This document shows, one piece after another, positions 8,204-16,702 of a stretch of DNA of 64,000 nt. Below the pieces are notes generated by a model, which did no database searches, was not told the DNA's origin, and saw only the letters and a list, made by a program, of their open reading frames with translations. Numbering within the stretch: position 1 is the first letter of the stretch; each line of letters opens with the position of its first letter. Made by a program: the position numbers and the translations under genes. Origin of the DNA: Halorubrum halophilum (GTDB lineage Archaea; Halobacteriota; Halobacteria; Halobacteriales; Haloferacaceae); the NCBI RefSeq assembly GCF_000739595.1, contig NZ_BBJP01000081.1, positions 124,001-188,000 of the forward strand, in the 5' to 3' direction.

Positions 8204-9508
8204 ATGGCGGCCGACCACAACGCCTTCATCACGGAGGAAACGATCGAGGGCGATGCGGACGCTGAGGGACCCCTCGCGGACGCGACCGTCGCGGTCAAGG
8301 ACAACATCTCCACGGAGGGGATCCGGACCACCTGCGGCTCGGAGATGCTCGCCGACTACGTCCCGCCGTACTCCGCGACGGTGGTCGACCGCCTCACGGA
8401 GGCGGGCGCGACGATCGTCGGGAAGACGAACATGGACGAGTTCGGGATGGGGACGACCACGGAGACCTCCGCGTTCGGCCCGACCAAGAACCCGGTCGAC
8501 CCGGAGCGCGTCCCGGGCGGCTCCTCGGGCGGGTCAGCGGCCGCGGTCGCCGCGGGCGAGGCCGACGTGGCGCTCGGCTCGGACACGGGCGGGTCGGTGC
8601 GCTGTCCGGCCGCGTTCTGCGGCGTCGTCGGCATCAAGCCAACCTACGGGCTCGTCTCGCGCTACGGCCTCGTCGCCTACGCGAACTCGCTCGAACAGAT
8701 CGGGCCGATCGCGGGCACCGTCGAGGAGGCCGCGGCCGCGCTCGACGCCATCGCGGGCCCGGACCCGCACGACGGAACCACTCGGGACCTGAGCGAGGTC
8801 GAGGGCGCGGACCCCGACGCGAGCTACGCGGCGGCCGCAGACGGCGACGTGGACGGACTCACCGTCGGCGTCCCCACGGAGCTGTTCGAGGGCGCCGACG
8901 AGCGCGTCGTCGAGACGGTCGAGGCCGCGATCGCGGATCTGGAGGCGCAAGGAGCCGAGACCACCGAAATATCGCTCCCATCCGTCGAGCACGCGGTGCA
9001 GGCGTACTACGTCATCGCGATGGCCGAAGCCTCCTCGAACCTCGCGCGCTTCGACGGCGTGCGGTACGGGAGCCGCGCCGAGTCGGACGGCAACTGGAAC
9101 GAGTCGTTCGCGGAGACGCGCGAGGAGGGGTTCGGCGCGGAGGTCAAACGCCGGATCCTGCTGGGCACGTACGCGCTCTCGGCGGGCTACCATGACAAGT
9201 ACTACAAGAAGGCGCAGGACGCCCGGGCGTGGGTCCGGCGGGACTTCGAGGACGCGTTCGCGGACGTGGACGTGATCGCGTCGCCGACGATGCCGGTGCT
9301 CCCCTTCGAGCTCGGCGAGAGCCTCGACGACCCGCTCCGGATGTACCTCGCGGACGCGAACACGACGCCGGTGAACCTCGCGAACCTCCCCGCGATCTCG
9401 GTTCCCGCGGGCGAGGCCGACGGGCTCCCCGTCGGCCTCCAGCTCGTCGGGCCGAAGTTCGACGAGGAGACGGTGATCCGCGCCGCGAGCGCGGTCGAGG
9501 ACAGATGA
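8204..9508 (+). CDS. gatA: Asp-tRNA(Asn)/Glu-tRNA(Gln) amidotransferase subunit A
   Basis: Amidase-signature glutaminase that supplies ammonia for tRNA-bound Glu/Asp amidation. 434 residues, shorter than most bacterial GatA. The Ser-cisSer-Lys triad is visible: Lys32 in TVAVKDNIS, the Ser in VPGGSSGGSAAA (~107), and nucleophile Ser131 in GSDTGGSVRCPAAFCG. The C-terminus holds the usual ISVPAGEADGLPVGLQLVGPKFDE. The start directly follows the gatC stop; the last bases overlap the next ORF (ATGA). Confidence 0.97.
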   Translation: MAADHNAFITEETIEGDADAEGPLADATVAVKDNISTEGIRTTCGSEMLADYVPPYSATVVDRLTEAGATIVGKTNMDEFGMGTTTETSAFGPTKNPVDPERVPGGSSGGSAAAVAAGEADVALGSDTGGSVRCPAAFCGVVGIKPTYGLVSRYGLVAYANSLEQIGPIAGTVEEAAAALDAIAGPDPHDGTTRDLSEVEGADPDASYAAAADGDVDGLTVGVPTELFEGADERVVETVEAAIADLEAQGAETTEISLPSVEHAVQAYYVIAMAEASSNLARFDGVRYGSRAESDGNWNESFAETREEGFGAEVKRRILLGTYALSAGYHDKYYKKAQDARAWVRRDFEDAFADVDVIASPTMPVLPFELGESLDDPLRMYLADANTTPVNLANLPAISVPAGEADGLPVGLQLVGPKFDEETVIRAASAVEDR

Positions 9509-10011
9509 GCCTGACCGACGAGGAGCGGAGCCGGCTCGCCGACATCGTCCGGCTCCAGCCGACGAAGAACGGCGAGCTGCAGGACGCGTGGGGGCTCGAC
9601 GGCGGCAGCGAGGTCCACCAGTACCTCGAGAACCACCTGAAGGAGTACTACTACCGCGACGACGATAGCCTGATCCGGTCGACCGCCGAGGCGAACGACC
9701 TCGTCGACGTCGAGCCCGGGATCGAGGCCGACGCCGTCGCCAAGGGCGGCGCGCCGGAGACGATCCGCGTCCCCGAGCTGGAGGCGCGGGTGTTCGAGGT
9801 CGTGGCGGCCCCCGACGAGCGCTCGCAGTCGGTCGTGGCCGTGCTCAACGCGGTCCGCGAGGCGTTCGACCTCGACCCCGACGTGGACGAGGTGCGGCGC
9901 GCGCTCCGGAGCCTGGAACGCAAGAACGTCGTCGAGGTCGTCTACCGGACCGTGCCGACGTTCAAGCTGGCCGTCGAGCGCGACGAGATCACCGTCGAGA
10001 TCGCGGAGTAG
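9505..10011 (+). CDS. Conserved haloarchaeal protein, probably DUF5797 family
   Basis: 168 residues. MSLTDEERSRLADIVRLQPTKNGELQDAWGLDGGSEVHQYLE suggests a winged-helix-like N-terminal region, and a second helical module near the C-terminus (RSQSVVAVLNAVREAFDLD...RRALRSLERKNVVEVVYRTVP) also looks like a winged helix, so DNA or RNA binding is plausible but unproven. The start overlaps the gatA stop by 4 bp (ATGA), implying translational coupling with gatCA; the functional reason is unknown. Confidence 0.75.
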   Translation: MSLTDEERSRLADIVRLQPTKNGELQDAWGLDGGSEVHQYLENHLKEYYYRDDDSLIRSTAEANDLVDVEPGIEADAVAKGGAPETIRVPELEARVFEVVAAPDERSQSVVAVLNAVREAFDLDPDVDEVRRALRSLERKNVVEVVYRTVPTFKLAVERDEITVEIAE

Positions 10012-10082
10012 CTCGCCGCCGAAGCCGCCGGCCCTCCCGCCGGCGCGGCGACCGCGGAGGAACGCCGTTCCGCAACGACACC

Positions 10083-10089
10083 TTATAAG
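10083..10089 (+). promoter_or_regulatory. TATA box of coaBC
   Basis: TTATAAG centred ~30 nt before the coaBC ATG (10116), giving a predicted start of transcription only a few bases before the start codon. Resembles the TTATAA box found at the repeat borders, but no repeat sequence is present here. Confidence 0.55.
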
Positions 10090-10115
10090 CCGTCGGGGCC
10101 GGAACCCTCTCGGTA

Positions 10116-11285
10116 ATGCTACAGGGGGTCAACGTCGCGCTCGGCGTCTCGGGGAGCATCGCGGCGGTGAAGGTCGTCGAACTCGCCCACGAGTTGCGCC
10201 GCCGCGGCGCGAGCGTGCGCGCCGTCATGTCCCCGGCGGCGACGAACATCGTCCACCCGTGGGCGGTCGACTTCGCGACCGACGAGCCCGTCGTCACCGA
10301 GATCACCGGGAGCGTCGAACACGTCGAGCTGTGCGGCCGGGACGGGTGGGCCGACGTGCTCCTGCTCGCGCCCGCGACTGCGAACACCGCCGGGAAGGTC
10401 GCGGCCGCGATCGACGACACCCCGGTCACGACCTGTGCGACGACCGCGCTCGGCGCGGACGTGCCGGTGGTGATGGCGCCGGCGATGCACGAGCCGATGT
10501 ACGACCACCCGGGCGTGCTGGAGGCGCTCGACCGCCTGGAGTCGTGGGGCGTCCGCTTCGCCGACCCGCGGATCGAGGAGGGGAAAGCGAAGATCGCTAC
10601 TGAGGACGACATCGTCACGGAGGTCGCCCGCGCGACGACGTCCCAGACGCTCTCCGGAGCGCACGTCGTCGTCACCGCGGGCGCGACGAAAGAGCGGATC
10701 GACCCGATCCGGATCCTGACGAACCGGGCGTCGGGGAAGACCGGGCGGGCGGTCGCCCGGGCGCTGTACGTCCGGGGCGCGACCGTGACGCTGGTGCAGG
10801 ACGGCCCCGAGGTCCCCTACGCCGACGTGGTCGCGGTCGAGACTGCGGAAGAGATGATGGAGGCGTGTCGCCGGACCGCGGCCACCGCGGACGCGCTGGT
10901 CTCCGCGGCGGCGATCTCCGATTTCACCGCCGACGCGGTCAACGAGAAGATCCGCTCCGGATCGCCGCTGTCGGTCGATCTGGAGCCGACGCCGAAGCTG
11001 ATCGACTCGGTGCGAGAGGCGTACCCGGACCTCCCGATCGTCGGGTTCAAGGCCGAGACCTCCGGCGACGACGACGCGATGGTCGCAGAGGCCGAGCGGA
11101 TCCGCGACCGAGTCGGGCTCGCGTTCGTCGTCGCCAACGACGCGAGCGTGATGGGCGACGACGAGACCCGCGTCCTCCTCGTCGGCGAGGAGGGGACCGA
11201 GCCGGAGGAGGCGGCCGGCTCGAAGGACGCCGTCGCGGGCCGGATCGCCGACCGGCTGGCCGCGGATCTCGGGCGATCGGCGTAA
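10116..11285 (+). CDS. coaBC: Bifunctional phosphopantothenoylcysteine decarboxylase/phosphopantothenate-cysteine ligase
   Basis: Two consecutive CoA-biosynthesis steps: CTP- or ATP-dependent ligation of cysteine to 4'-phosphopantothenate, then FMN-dependent decarboxylation. 389 residues. The N-terminal flavoprotein domain has GVSGSIAAVKVVELAHELRRRG, the catalytic His in NIVHPWAV, LLLAPATANTAGK and PAMHEPMY (the PAMNxxMW-type clamp). The C-terminal ligase domain (from ~190) has VVVTAGATKERIDPIRILTNRASGK and VGFKAETS. Near-leaderless from its own promoter. Confidence 0.96.
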   Translation: MLQGVNVALGVSGSIAAVKVVELAHELRRRGASVRAVMSPAATNIVHPWAVDFATDEPVVTEITGSVEHVELCGRDGWADVLLLAPATANTAGKVAAAIDDTPVTTCATTALGADVPVVMAPAMHEPMYDHPGVLEALDRLESWGVRFADPRIEEGKAKIATEDDIVTEVARATTSQTLSGAHVVVTAGATKERIDPIRILTNRASGKTGRAVARALYVRGATVTLVQDGPEVPYADVVAVETAEEMMEACRRTAATADALVSAAAISDFTADAVNEKIRSGSPLSVDLEPTPKLIDSVREAYPDLPIVGFKAETSGDDDAMVAEAERIRDRVGLAFVVANDASVMGDDETRVLLVGEEGTEPEEAAGSKDAVAGRIADRLAADLGRSA

Positions 11286-11438
11286 GGACGAACCGATCGG
11301 GCCGACCGCGCGTTCGCCCCTCGCTACCCCGAAACCGTCGCGGATACAAACTGTTTTGAGGCGGTAGAAGAAGGATCGGGACAGAGATACACATGTGCAT
11401 AGAGACGGCGAAACTCGGCTCCGTCGGAGGTGTGGTGG

Positions 11439-12680
11439 GTGGCTGACACCGACGGCGACACCGACGCCGGTAGCGAGGCCGCGGGCGGCGGCGTGGGTGA
11501 CGGGGACGCAGGTTCCGGCAGCGACCCGGAGTACGGGTCTCCGTCCGCCCCGACGGGAGGGCTCGTCGTGCCCGTCGAACCGACTCAGACCCTCCGCGCG
11601 ACGATCTCGCACGCGGTCGAGGCGGCGGTCGAGGACGGCTTCTCGGCGATCCACCTCGTGGAGATCGCGTCGTGGCGCGACGGCGATCCGGGCGCCGAGG
11701 ACCGTGCCGCGTCGGCCGAACGCGTGCTCGAACGCGCCGAGGCGTGGGCGAACTCCGACCTCGACGACCTCGACGGGGAACGGCCCCCGGTGACGGTCGC
11801 GACTGAGCTCATCGGCGGCGACGAGTACCTGTTCGGGCCGGACGACTACGTCCGGGTGCTCGCCGCCTACGCGGAGGAGCACGGCGCCGACGCGGTGCTG
11901 CTCGACCCGGAGTACAGCCCCGTCGGCAACACCACCCTGCTCCAGCCGCTGGAGTTCGCGCTGTCGAACACCTCGCTGACCGTCGAGACGGCGCCGGTGA
12001 CCCGGCCGACCCGCCGCGAGCGGCTCCGGAGCGAGGCGACCGGAAAGCGGTCCCTCGCGATGTTCGGCTTCTCGCTGGCCTTCTACCTCTTGCTCGGCGA
12101 CCCGTTCTACTGGTTCGACTGGGTGACCGGCGTCGCGACGGCGGCGATCGTCTCGATCACCCTCTCGAGCGTCAGCATCGACGTCGAGCCCGCGATCCCG
12201 CGGACGCCGATGCGGGTGCTCCGCGGCGTGATCTACGTCCCCGTCCTCCTCTTCGAGATCGTCAAGGCGAACGTGGAGGTCGCGCGGGTGATACTGGACC
12301 CGCGACTCCCGATCGAGCCGACGATGAACCGGATGCGCGTGATCGTCGGCAGCGGGCTCCCGCTGATGACGCTCGCGAACTCGATCACGCTGACGCCGGG
12401 AACGCTGACGGTCCGCGCCCGCGACAGCGACCTGTACGTCCACTCGCTCATCCCGTCGGCCCGCGACGGGCTCTTCGACGGCTCCTTAGAGCGCTGGACG
12501 CGGTTCGTCTACTACGGACGGGCGTCTGCGCGGCTCCCCACTCCCCGCGAGCGCGACGACTGCGCAATTTTGCAGGGGCCGGACGCGACCGAGGAGCTGC
12601 CGATCGTCGCCGCCGACGGCGGAGCGTCGCCCGTTGACGAGGACGACGAGGCGGAAACGGAGGAGGTGACCGGCGAATGA
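11439..12680 (+). CDS. mrpE: Mrp-type cation/proton antiporter subunit E with N-terminal Usp-like domain
   Basis: First gene of the Mrp cluster. The C-terminal ~200 residues are the MrpE membrane domain (FGFSLAFYLLLGDPFYWFDWVTGVATAAIVSITLSS..., then VLRGVIYVPVLLFEIVKANVEVARVIL and SGLPLMTLANSITLTPGTLTV). About 160 residues precede it: a low-complexity acidic stretch, then LVVPVEPTQTLRATISHAVEA..IHLVEIA..EEHGADAVLLDPEY, a Rossmann-like pattern resembling universal-stress (Usp) domains. I chose the GTG at 11439 because GGAGG (11426-11430) sits 8 nt upstream; a GTG at 11430 is in frame too. The product is membrane-bound, with the Usp-like part presumably cytoplasmic. Confidence 0.88.
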   Translation: MADTDGDTDAGSEAAGGGVGDGDAGSGSDPEYGSPSAPTGGLVVPVEPTQTLRATISHAVEAAVEDGFSAIHLVEIASWRDGDPGAEDRAASAERVLERAEAWANSDLDDLDGERPPVTVATELIGGDEYLFGPDDYVRVLAAYAEEHGADAVLLDPEYSPVGNTTLLQPLEFALSNTSLTVETAPVTRPTRRERLRSEATGKRSLAMFGFSLAFYLLLGDPFYWFDWVTGVATAAIVSITLSSVSIDVEPAIPRTPMRVLRGVIYVPVLLFEIVKANVEVARVILDPRLPIEPTMNRMRVIVGSGLPLMTLANSITLTPGTLTVRARDSDLYVHSLIPSARDGLFDGSLERWTRFVYYGRASARLPTPRERDDCAILQGPDATEELPIVAADGGASPVDEDDEAETEEVTGE

Positions 12681-12982
12681 GCGTCGTCGACGCCGCGCTC
12701 GTCGCCGGCTACACGGTCGGCGACTTCCTGCTCCTCGCGGCCGCGGGGTTCACCGTGCTCGCGATCGGGATGCTCTATCGGGCCGTGAAGGGCCCGACGA
12801 TGCAGGACCGGGTGCTCGCGGTGAACGTCCTCGGGACGAACACCGTCGTCATCCTCGCAATCCTGAGCGCCGCGCTCTCGGAGCCGACGTTCCTCGACAT
12901 CGCTCTGGTGTACGCGCTGTTGAACTTCCTGATGGCGATCGCCATCTCGAAGTTCACCGTCGAGCGGGGTGGTGTGCTGTGA
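12677..12982 (+). CDS. mrpF: Mrp-type antiporter subunit F
   Basis: 101-residue membrane protein with three hydrophobic helices (FLLLAAAGFTVLAIGMLYRAV, VVILAILSAAL, DIALVYALLNFLMAIAI). The GPTMQDRVLAVNVLGTN loop is diagnostic of MrpF. It overlaps mrpE by 4 bp (ATGA) and mrpG by one base. One of the small subunits assembling around the proton-conducting subunits. Confidence 0.93.
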   Translation: MSVVDAALVAGYTVGDFLLLAAAGFTVLAIGMLYRAVKGPTMQDRVLAVNVLGTNTVVILAILSAALSEPTFLDIALVYALLNFLMAIAISKFTVERGGVL

Positions 12983-13308
12983 TGGACGCGCTCGGGACCG
13001 CCCGCGTGGCGCTCGTCGTCGCCTTCACGCTGCTCGGGCTGTTCTTCTCGTTCGTCTCGATGACGGGCGTCCTCCGGCTGCCGGACGTGTACTCGCGGGC
13101 GCACACCGCCTCGCAGGCGGACACGCTCGGCGCCGGCTTCGGGCTGGCCGCGGTCGCGCTGACGATCGGCTGGGAGGCCGCCGGCGTCAAGAGCGTGCTC
13201 CTGCTGTTCTTCATCTTCGTAACGAACCCGACGGCGGCCCACGGGATCGCCCGGGCCGCCTTCGAGGAGGGGATCGTGCCGTGGACCGAGGGGGACGAGC
13301 GCCGATGA
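12982..13308 (+). CDS. mrpG: Mrp-type antiporter subunit G
   Basis: 108-residue membrane protein with FSFVSMTGVLRLPDVYSRAHTASQADTLGAG, the MrpG signature, and three hydrophobic segments. Start ATG 12982 overlaps the mrpF TGA by one base; a GTG at 12979 is the alternative. The C-terminal tail is acidic. Overlaps the next gene by 4 bp. Confidence 0.93.
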   Translation: MDALGTARVALVVAFTLLGLFFSFVSMTGVLRLPDVYSRAHTASQADTLGAGFGLAAVALTIGWEAAGVKSVLLLFFIFVTNPTAAHGIARAAFEEGIVPWTEGDERR

Positions 13309-13880
13309 CGGTTTCCGGCTTCGCCTCCCCGGTCGCGGCGCAGGTCACCGCGATCGAGGCGAGCCTGCTCGCGTTCGTCGTGCTCACGGCGCTCGCGACC
13401 GCGCTCGCCCGAGACGTGCTCGCGGCGGTCATCGTCTTCGGGGCGTACAGCCTTGGGATGGCCGCGCTGTACACGTTCTACCGCGCGCCCGACGTGGCGC
13501 TGACGGAGGCCGCGATCTCGGCCGGCGTGACGACCGTCCTGCTGCTGTTGACGCTCGCGAAGACGACCCGGATCGACCACGACGCGGTCTTCGAGGAGGT
13601 GAACCTCCCCGCCGCGGGCGCCGCCGGGTTCCTGTTCGCCGGGCTGCTGCTCACCATGGGCGACATCCCGGCGATCGGCTCGCCGGACGCGCCGGTCTGG
13701 TCGAACCCGGACGTGACGCAGTGGTACCTCACGGAGACGTACGCGCAGACGCACGTCGAGAACACGGTGATGGCGGTGCTGGCGGCGTTCCGTGGGTTCG
13801 ACACCTTCGGCGAGGCGGTCGTCGTCTTCGCCGGCGGGATCGCGGCGCTGATCGTACTCCATCGAGAGGTGTTCGCATGA
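13305..13880 (+). CDS. Mrp-type antiporter subunit, DUF4040/MbhD-like
   Basis: 191-residue membrane protein. AAVIVFGAYSLGMAALYTFYRAPDVALTEAAISAG is the DUF4040 (MbhD) signature, a module that is part of MrpA in bacteria. The C-terminal half (TETYAQTHVENTVMAVLAAFRGFDTFGEAVVVFAGGIAAL) resembles MbhE-type sequence. Thus the C-terminal part of a bacterial MrpA appears here as a free-standing gene, usual for archaea. Starts by 4-bp overlap with mrpG. Confidence 0.88.
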   Translation: MTVSGFASPVAAQVTAIEASLLAFVVLTALATALARDVLAAVIVFGAYSLGMAALYTFYRAPDVALTEAAISAGVTTVLLLLTLAKTTRIDHDAVFEEVNLPAAGAAGFLFAGLLLTMGDIPAIGSPDAPVWSNPDVTQWYLTETYAQTHVENTVMAVLAAFRGFDTFGEAVVVFAGGIAALIVLHREVFA

Positions 13881-14560
13881 GCGACGACGTCGACGACACC
13901 GATATGACCGACACAACCACCGACGCGGCCGCGGACAGCGAGGCAGGGGCATCCGCTGACGCCGACTCCGACCTCCCGCCGCACCGCGCCGCCCCCCGGT
14001 CGGGACGGCTCGACTCCGAGGAGCGGCAGGGGACGCCATACACCGAGAGCCAGGTGATCATGCCGACCGTGAAGATCGTCGCGCCGTTCGCGTTCACCTT
14101 CGGCCTCTTCATCACCTTCCACGGGAGCGGCTCGCCTGGCGGCGGGTTCCAGGGTGGCGCGATCATGGCCGCGGTGGTGTTCATGATCGCGTTCGCGTTC
14201 GGCATCGAGTCGACGCGGGACTGGCTCGCGAACACCGTCGTCGTCGCGCTCGCGGTCGGCGGCGCGCTCGCGTTCGCCGGCATCGGGCTCGTCCCGGTCG
14301 CGCTCGGCGGGGCGTTCCTCCAGTACGACCTCCTCCCGATCCCGATCCTCGATCCCGTCAAGTACGGGATGGAGGGCGTGGAGGTCGTCGGTATCGCCCC
14401 CATCGTGAGCGGCGTGCTCATGGGGCTGTTCTTCCTGCTCGCGAGGGGGTTCAACTCCGAGGGCAGCGGGTTCGGAAACGGCTCTCTCGGCGAGGACGGG
14501 TCGATCGACGAGACCGGTTCCCTCGAAGAGGACGCGGCCGACGCCGGAGGTGACCGATGA
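13877..14560 (+). CDS. mrpB: Mrp-type antiporter subunit B
   Basis: 227 residues. A ~55-residue acidic N-terminal extension precedes the MrpB domain: IVAPFAFTFGLFITFHGSGSPGGGFQGGAIMAAVVFMIAFAFGI is the family hallmark. Four hydrophobic helices, then a Gly/Ser/Glu-rich acidic C-terminal tail of ~45 residues. The acidic termini look like halophilic additions exposed to the cytoplasm. Overlaps both neighbours by 4 bp. Confidence 0.92.
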   Translation: MSDDVDDTDMTDTTTDAAADSEAGASADADSDLPPHRAAPRSGRLDSEERQGTPYTESQVIMPTVKIVAPFAFTFGLFITFHGSGSPGGGFQGGAIMAAVVFMIAFAFGIESTRDWLANTVVVALAVGGALAFAGIGLVPVALGGAFLQYDLLPIPILDPVKYGMEGVEVVGIAPIVSGVLMGLFFLLARGFNSEGSGFGNGSLGEDGSIDETGSLEEDAADAGGDR

Positions 14561-15054
14561 CGGACGCCATCCTCGACGCCGTGTCGGGGGTCGCTCCCGT
14601 CCTCGCGTCCGGGACCGCGACGGCCTCGGCGGTCGACGTGTTGACGACGAGACACGCGTACGTCGCGTTCGCGCTGCTACTGTGTATCGGGCTCTACATG
14701 ATGATCGCCAATCCCAACCTCGTGAAGAAGATTATCGGCCTCAACCTGTTCCAGACGGCGATATTCCTGCTGTTCATCACCTCGGCGTACGTCGAGGGCG
14801 GCGCGATGCCGATCGTTCCCGAGGGCGCGGCCGAGACGGAGACGTTCGTCAGCCCGCTCCCGCACGTGATCGTGCTCACCGCCATCGTCGTCGGCGTGAG
14901 CCTCACCGCGGTGGGGCTCGCGCTCTGTATCCGGATCTACGACGAGTACGGGACGCTCCGAACCGACGTGCTCCGAGAGCTGCTGCGCGACGAGGGATCG
15001 CTCCCGGAACGACCGTCCGTCGGCGGGGCCGGCGGAGGTGAGACCGATGAGTGA
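14557..15054 (+). CDS. mrpC: Mrp-type antiporter subunit C (NuoK-like)
   Basis: 165 residues; homologous to complex I NuoK. Three membrane helices, with HAYVAFALLLCIGLYMMIANPNLVKKIIGLNLFQTAIFLLFI and PHVIVLTAIVVGVSLTAVGLALCIRIYDEYGTL as recognisable blocks. The N-terminal ~25 residues (ILDAVSGVAPVLASG...) are an extension; C-terminal cytoplasmic tail. Overlaps mrpB by 4 bp and mrpD by 8 bp. Confidence 0.93.
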   Translation: MTDAILDAVSGVAPVLASGTATASAVDVLTTRHAYVAFALLLCIGLYMMIANPNLVKKIIGLNLFQTAIFLLFITSAYVEGGAMPIVPEGAAETETFVSPLPHVIVLTAIVVGVSLTAVGLALCIRIYDEYGTLRTDVLRELLRDEGSLPERPSVGGAGGGETDE

Positions 15055-16702
15055 CGTGCTCCTCCCTGTTGCCATCGCCCTCCCGCTCGTCGCGGCGACG
15101 CTCCCGATCGCGCTCGGGCTGAAGTACGAACGCGCGGGCTGGCCGGTCGCGGCGGTCGCGACGACCGCCCTGGCAGGGCTCGCGACCGCGATCGGCGTCG
15201 AGGTGGCCCGCGACGGGACGCTCTCGCACGCGCTCGGCACGTACGAGCCGCCGATCGGGATCGAGCTGGTGGCCGACGAGCTGTCGGTCGCGGTGCTCGC
15301 GCTGGTCGCCGTCGTCTCGCTGGCGACGCTCGCGTTCGCACGGGTGGCCGGCCCGCGGGGCAACGCGTTTTACAGCGGGTACCTGCTCTTAGTCGGCGGG
15401 CTCACCGGACTCGTGCTCACGGGCGACCTGTTCAACATGTTCGTCTTCCTGGAGATCGTCGGGATCTCGACGTACGCGCTTATCGCGGCCGACCGGTCCG
15501 GCGCGAGCGCGTACGCCTCGCTGAAGTACCTCGTGGTCGGGACGGTCGGCGCCTCGCTGTACCTGCTGGGCGTCGGCTACGCCTTCCTCGCGACGGGGAC
15601 GCTGAACATGCTCGACATGCAGGTCCAGATCGTCGAGCAGGCGAGCTACGCCGACCCGCTGATCCGCGCGAGCTACGCGCTGATCGTCGCCGGGCTCGGG
15701 CTGAAGATCGCCGTGTTCCCGATCCACGCGTGGCAGCCGGACGCGTACCAGCGCGCGCCGGACGCGGTGACGACCATCGTCGCGGCGCTCGTGTCGACCG
15801 CGAGCGCGTACGCGCTGATCCGGGTGTCATACACCGTTTTCACGGTCGACTTCCTCGCGGCCAACGACGCGATCACGACGGTGATGCTGATCGTCGCCGG
15901 CGCATCGATCCTCGCGGGCTCCGCGCTCGCCGCGATGCAGTCCGACCTCAAGCGGATGTTCGCGTACTCCTCGGTCGCCCAGTTCGGGATGATCGTCGCG
16001 GCGGTCGCGCTCGCGAACGAGACCGCGCTGCTCGGCGGAATCGTTCACCTGGTCGGCCACGGCCTGCTGAAGTTCGGGCTGTTCCTCGGGGTCGGCCTGC
16101 TGGCGCTCGGCTACGGCGCCCGCGAGCTCGACGACCTCGCGAGCGCAGCTCGGTCCGCCCCCTACACGGCTGGGGCGGTCGCCCTGCTCGGGCTCGGGCT
16201 CGTCGGGATCCCGCCGTCGATCGGCTTCCTCGGGAAGTGGTACATCGGCGTCGGCGCGGTCGAGGCGAGCATGGGCGGAGGCGACCCCGCCGGAATCGGG
16301 ATCGCGGTCGTGATCTTCGTCAGCACGCTGTTCACGCTGTCGTACGTCGCGCGAGTGATAGAGCGGTTCTACTTCGCGGGCGTCGGGCTCTCTGACGGGC
16401 ACGGCGACGGTAGTCACGGTGACGAACACGGCGACGGCTCCGACCACGGCGTCGCGGCCGACGGCGGCAGCGAGTCGCCGTCCGCGCAGACCACCGACGC
16501 CCTGATCGGCGGCGACGAGGGGAACGACAGCCCCCTCACGCCCGTCGCTGGCGCGCCGCGGTCGCGGTTCGTTCCGGACCGCGTCCCGCCGGCGCCGCTC
16601 GTGATCCTGATCCTCGCGGCGCTGACGACGGTCGCGCTCGGCTTCGGCGGCTACGCGCTGTTCGAGTGGTTCGATCCGTTCCTCACGGAGGTGTTCGCAT
16701 GA
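15047..16702 (+). CDS. mrpD: Mrp-type antiporter proton-conducting subunit D (first of three)
   Basis: 551-residue polytopic protein of the NuoL/M/N-MrpA/D family. Proton-channel landmarks: LVLTGDLFNMFVFLEIVGISTYALIA (helix-5 Glu), GLKIAVFPIHAWQPDAYQRAPDAVTTIVAALVSTASAYAL (Lys and His of the channel, helices 7-8), and the Lys/His-bearing LKRMFAYSSVAQFGMI and VHLVGHGLLKFGLFLGVGLL. A His/Asp/Gly-rich linker (about 450-490, GHGDGSHGDEHGDGSDHG) separates the last helix. Start ATG 15047 was preferred to GTG 15038. Confidence 0.93.
   Translation: MSDVLLPVAIALPLVAATLPIALGLKYERAGWPVAAVATTALAGLATAIGVEVARDGTLSHALGTYEPPIGIELVADELSVAVLALVAVVSLATLAFARVAGPRGNAFYSGYLLLVGGLTGLVLTGDLFNMFVFLEIVGISTYALIAADRSGASAYASLKYLVVGTVGASLYLLGVGYAFLATGTLNMLDMQVQIVEQASYADPLIRASYALIVAGLGLKIAVFPIHAWQPDAYQRAPDAVTTIVAALVSTASAYALIRVSYTVFTVDFLAANDAITTVMLIVAGASILAGSALAAMQSDLKRMFAYSSVAQFGMIVAAVALANETALLGGIVHLVGHGLLKFGLFLGVGLLALGYGARELDDLASAARSAPYTAGAVALLGLGLVGIPPSIGFLGKWYIGVGAVEASMGGGDPAGIGIAVVIFVSTLFTLSYVARVIERFYFAGVGLSDGHGDGSHGDEHGDGSDHGVAADGGSESPSAQTTDALIGGDEGNDSPLTPVAGAPRSRFVPDRVPPAPLVILILAALTTVALGFGGYALFEWFDPFLTEVFA

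Noticed and set aside
10119-12443. A 774-codon open frame antisense to coaBC and mrpE
   Set aside because: Crosses two real genes and the intergenic gap; Arg/Asp-rich nonsense composition, no family signal.
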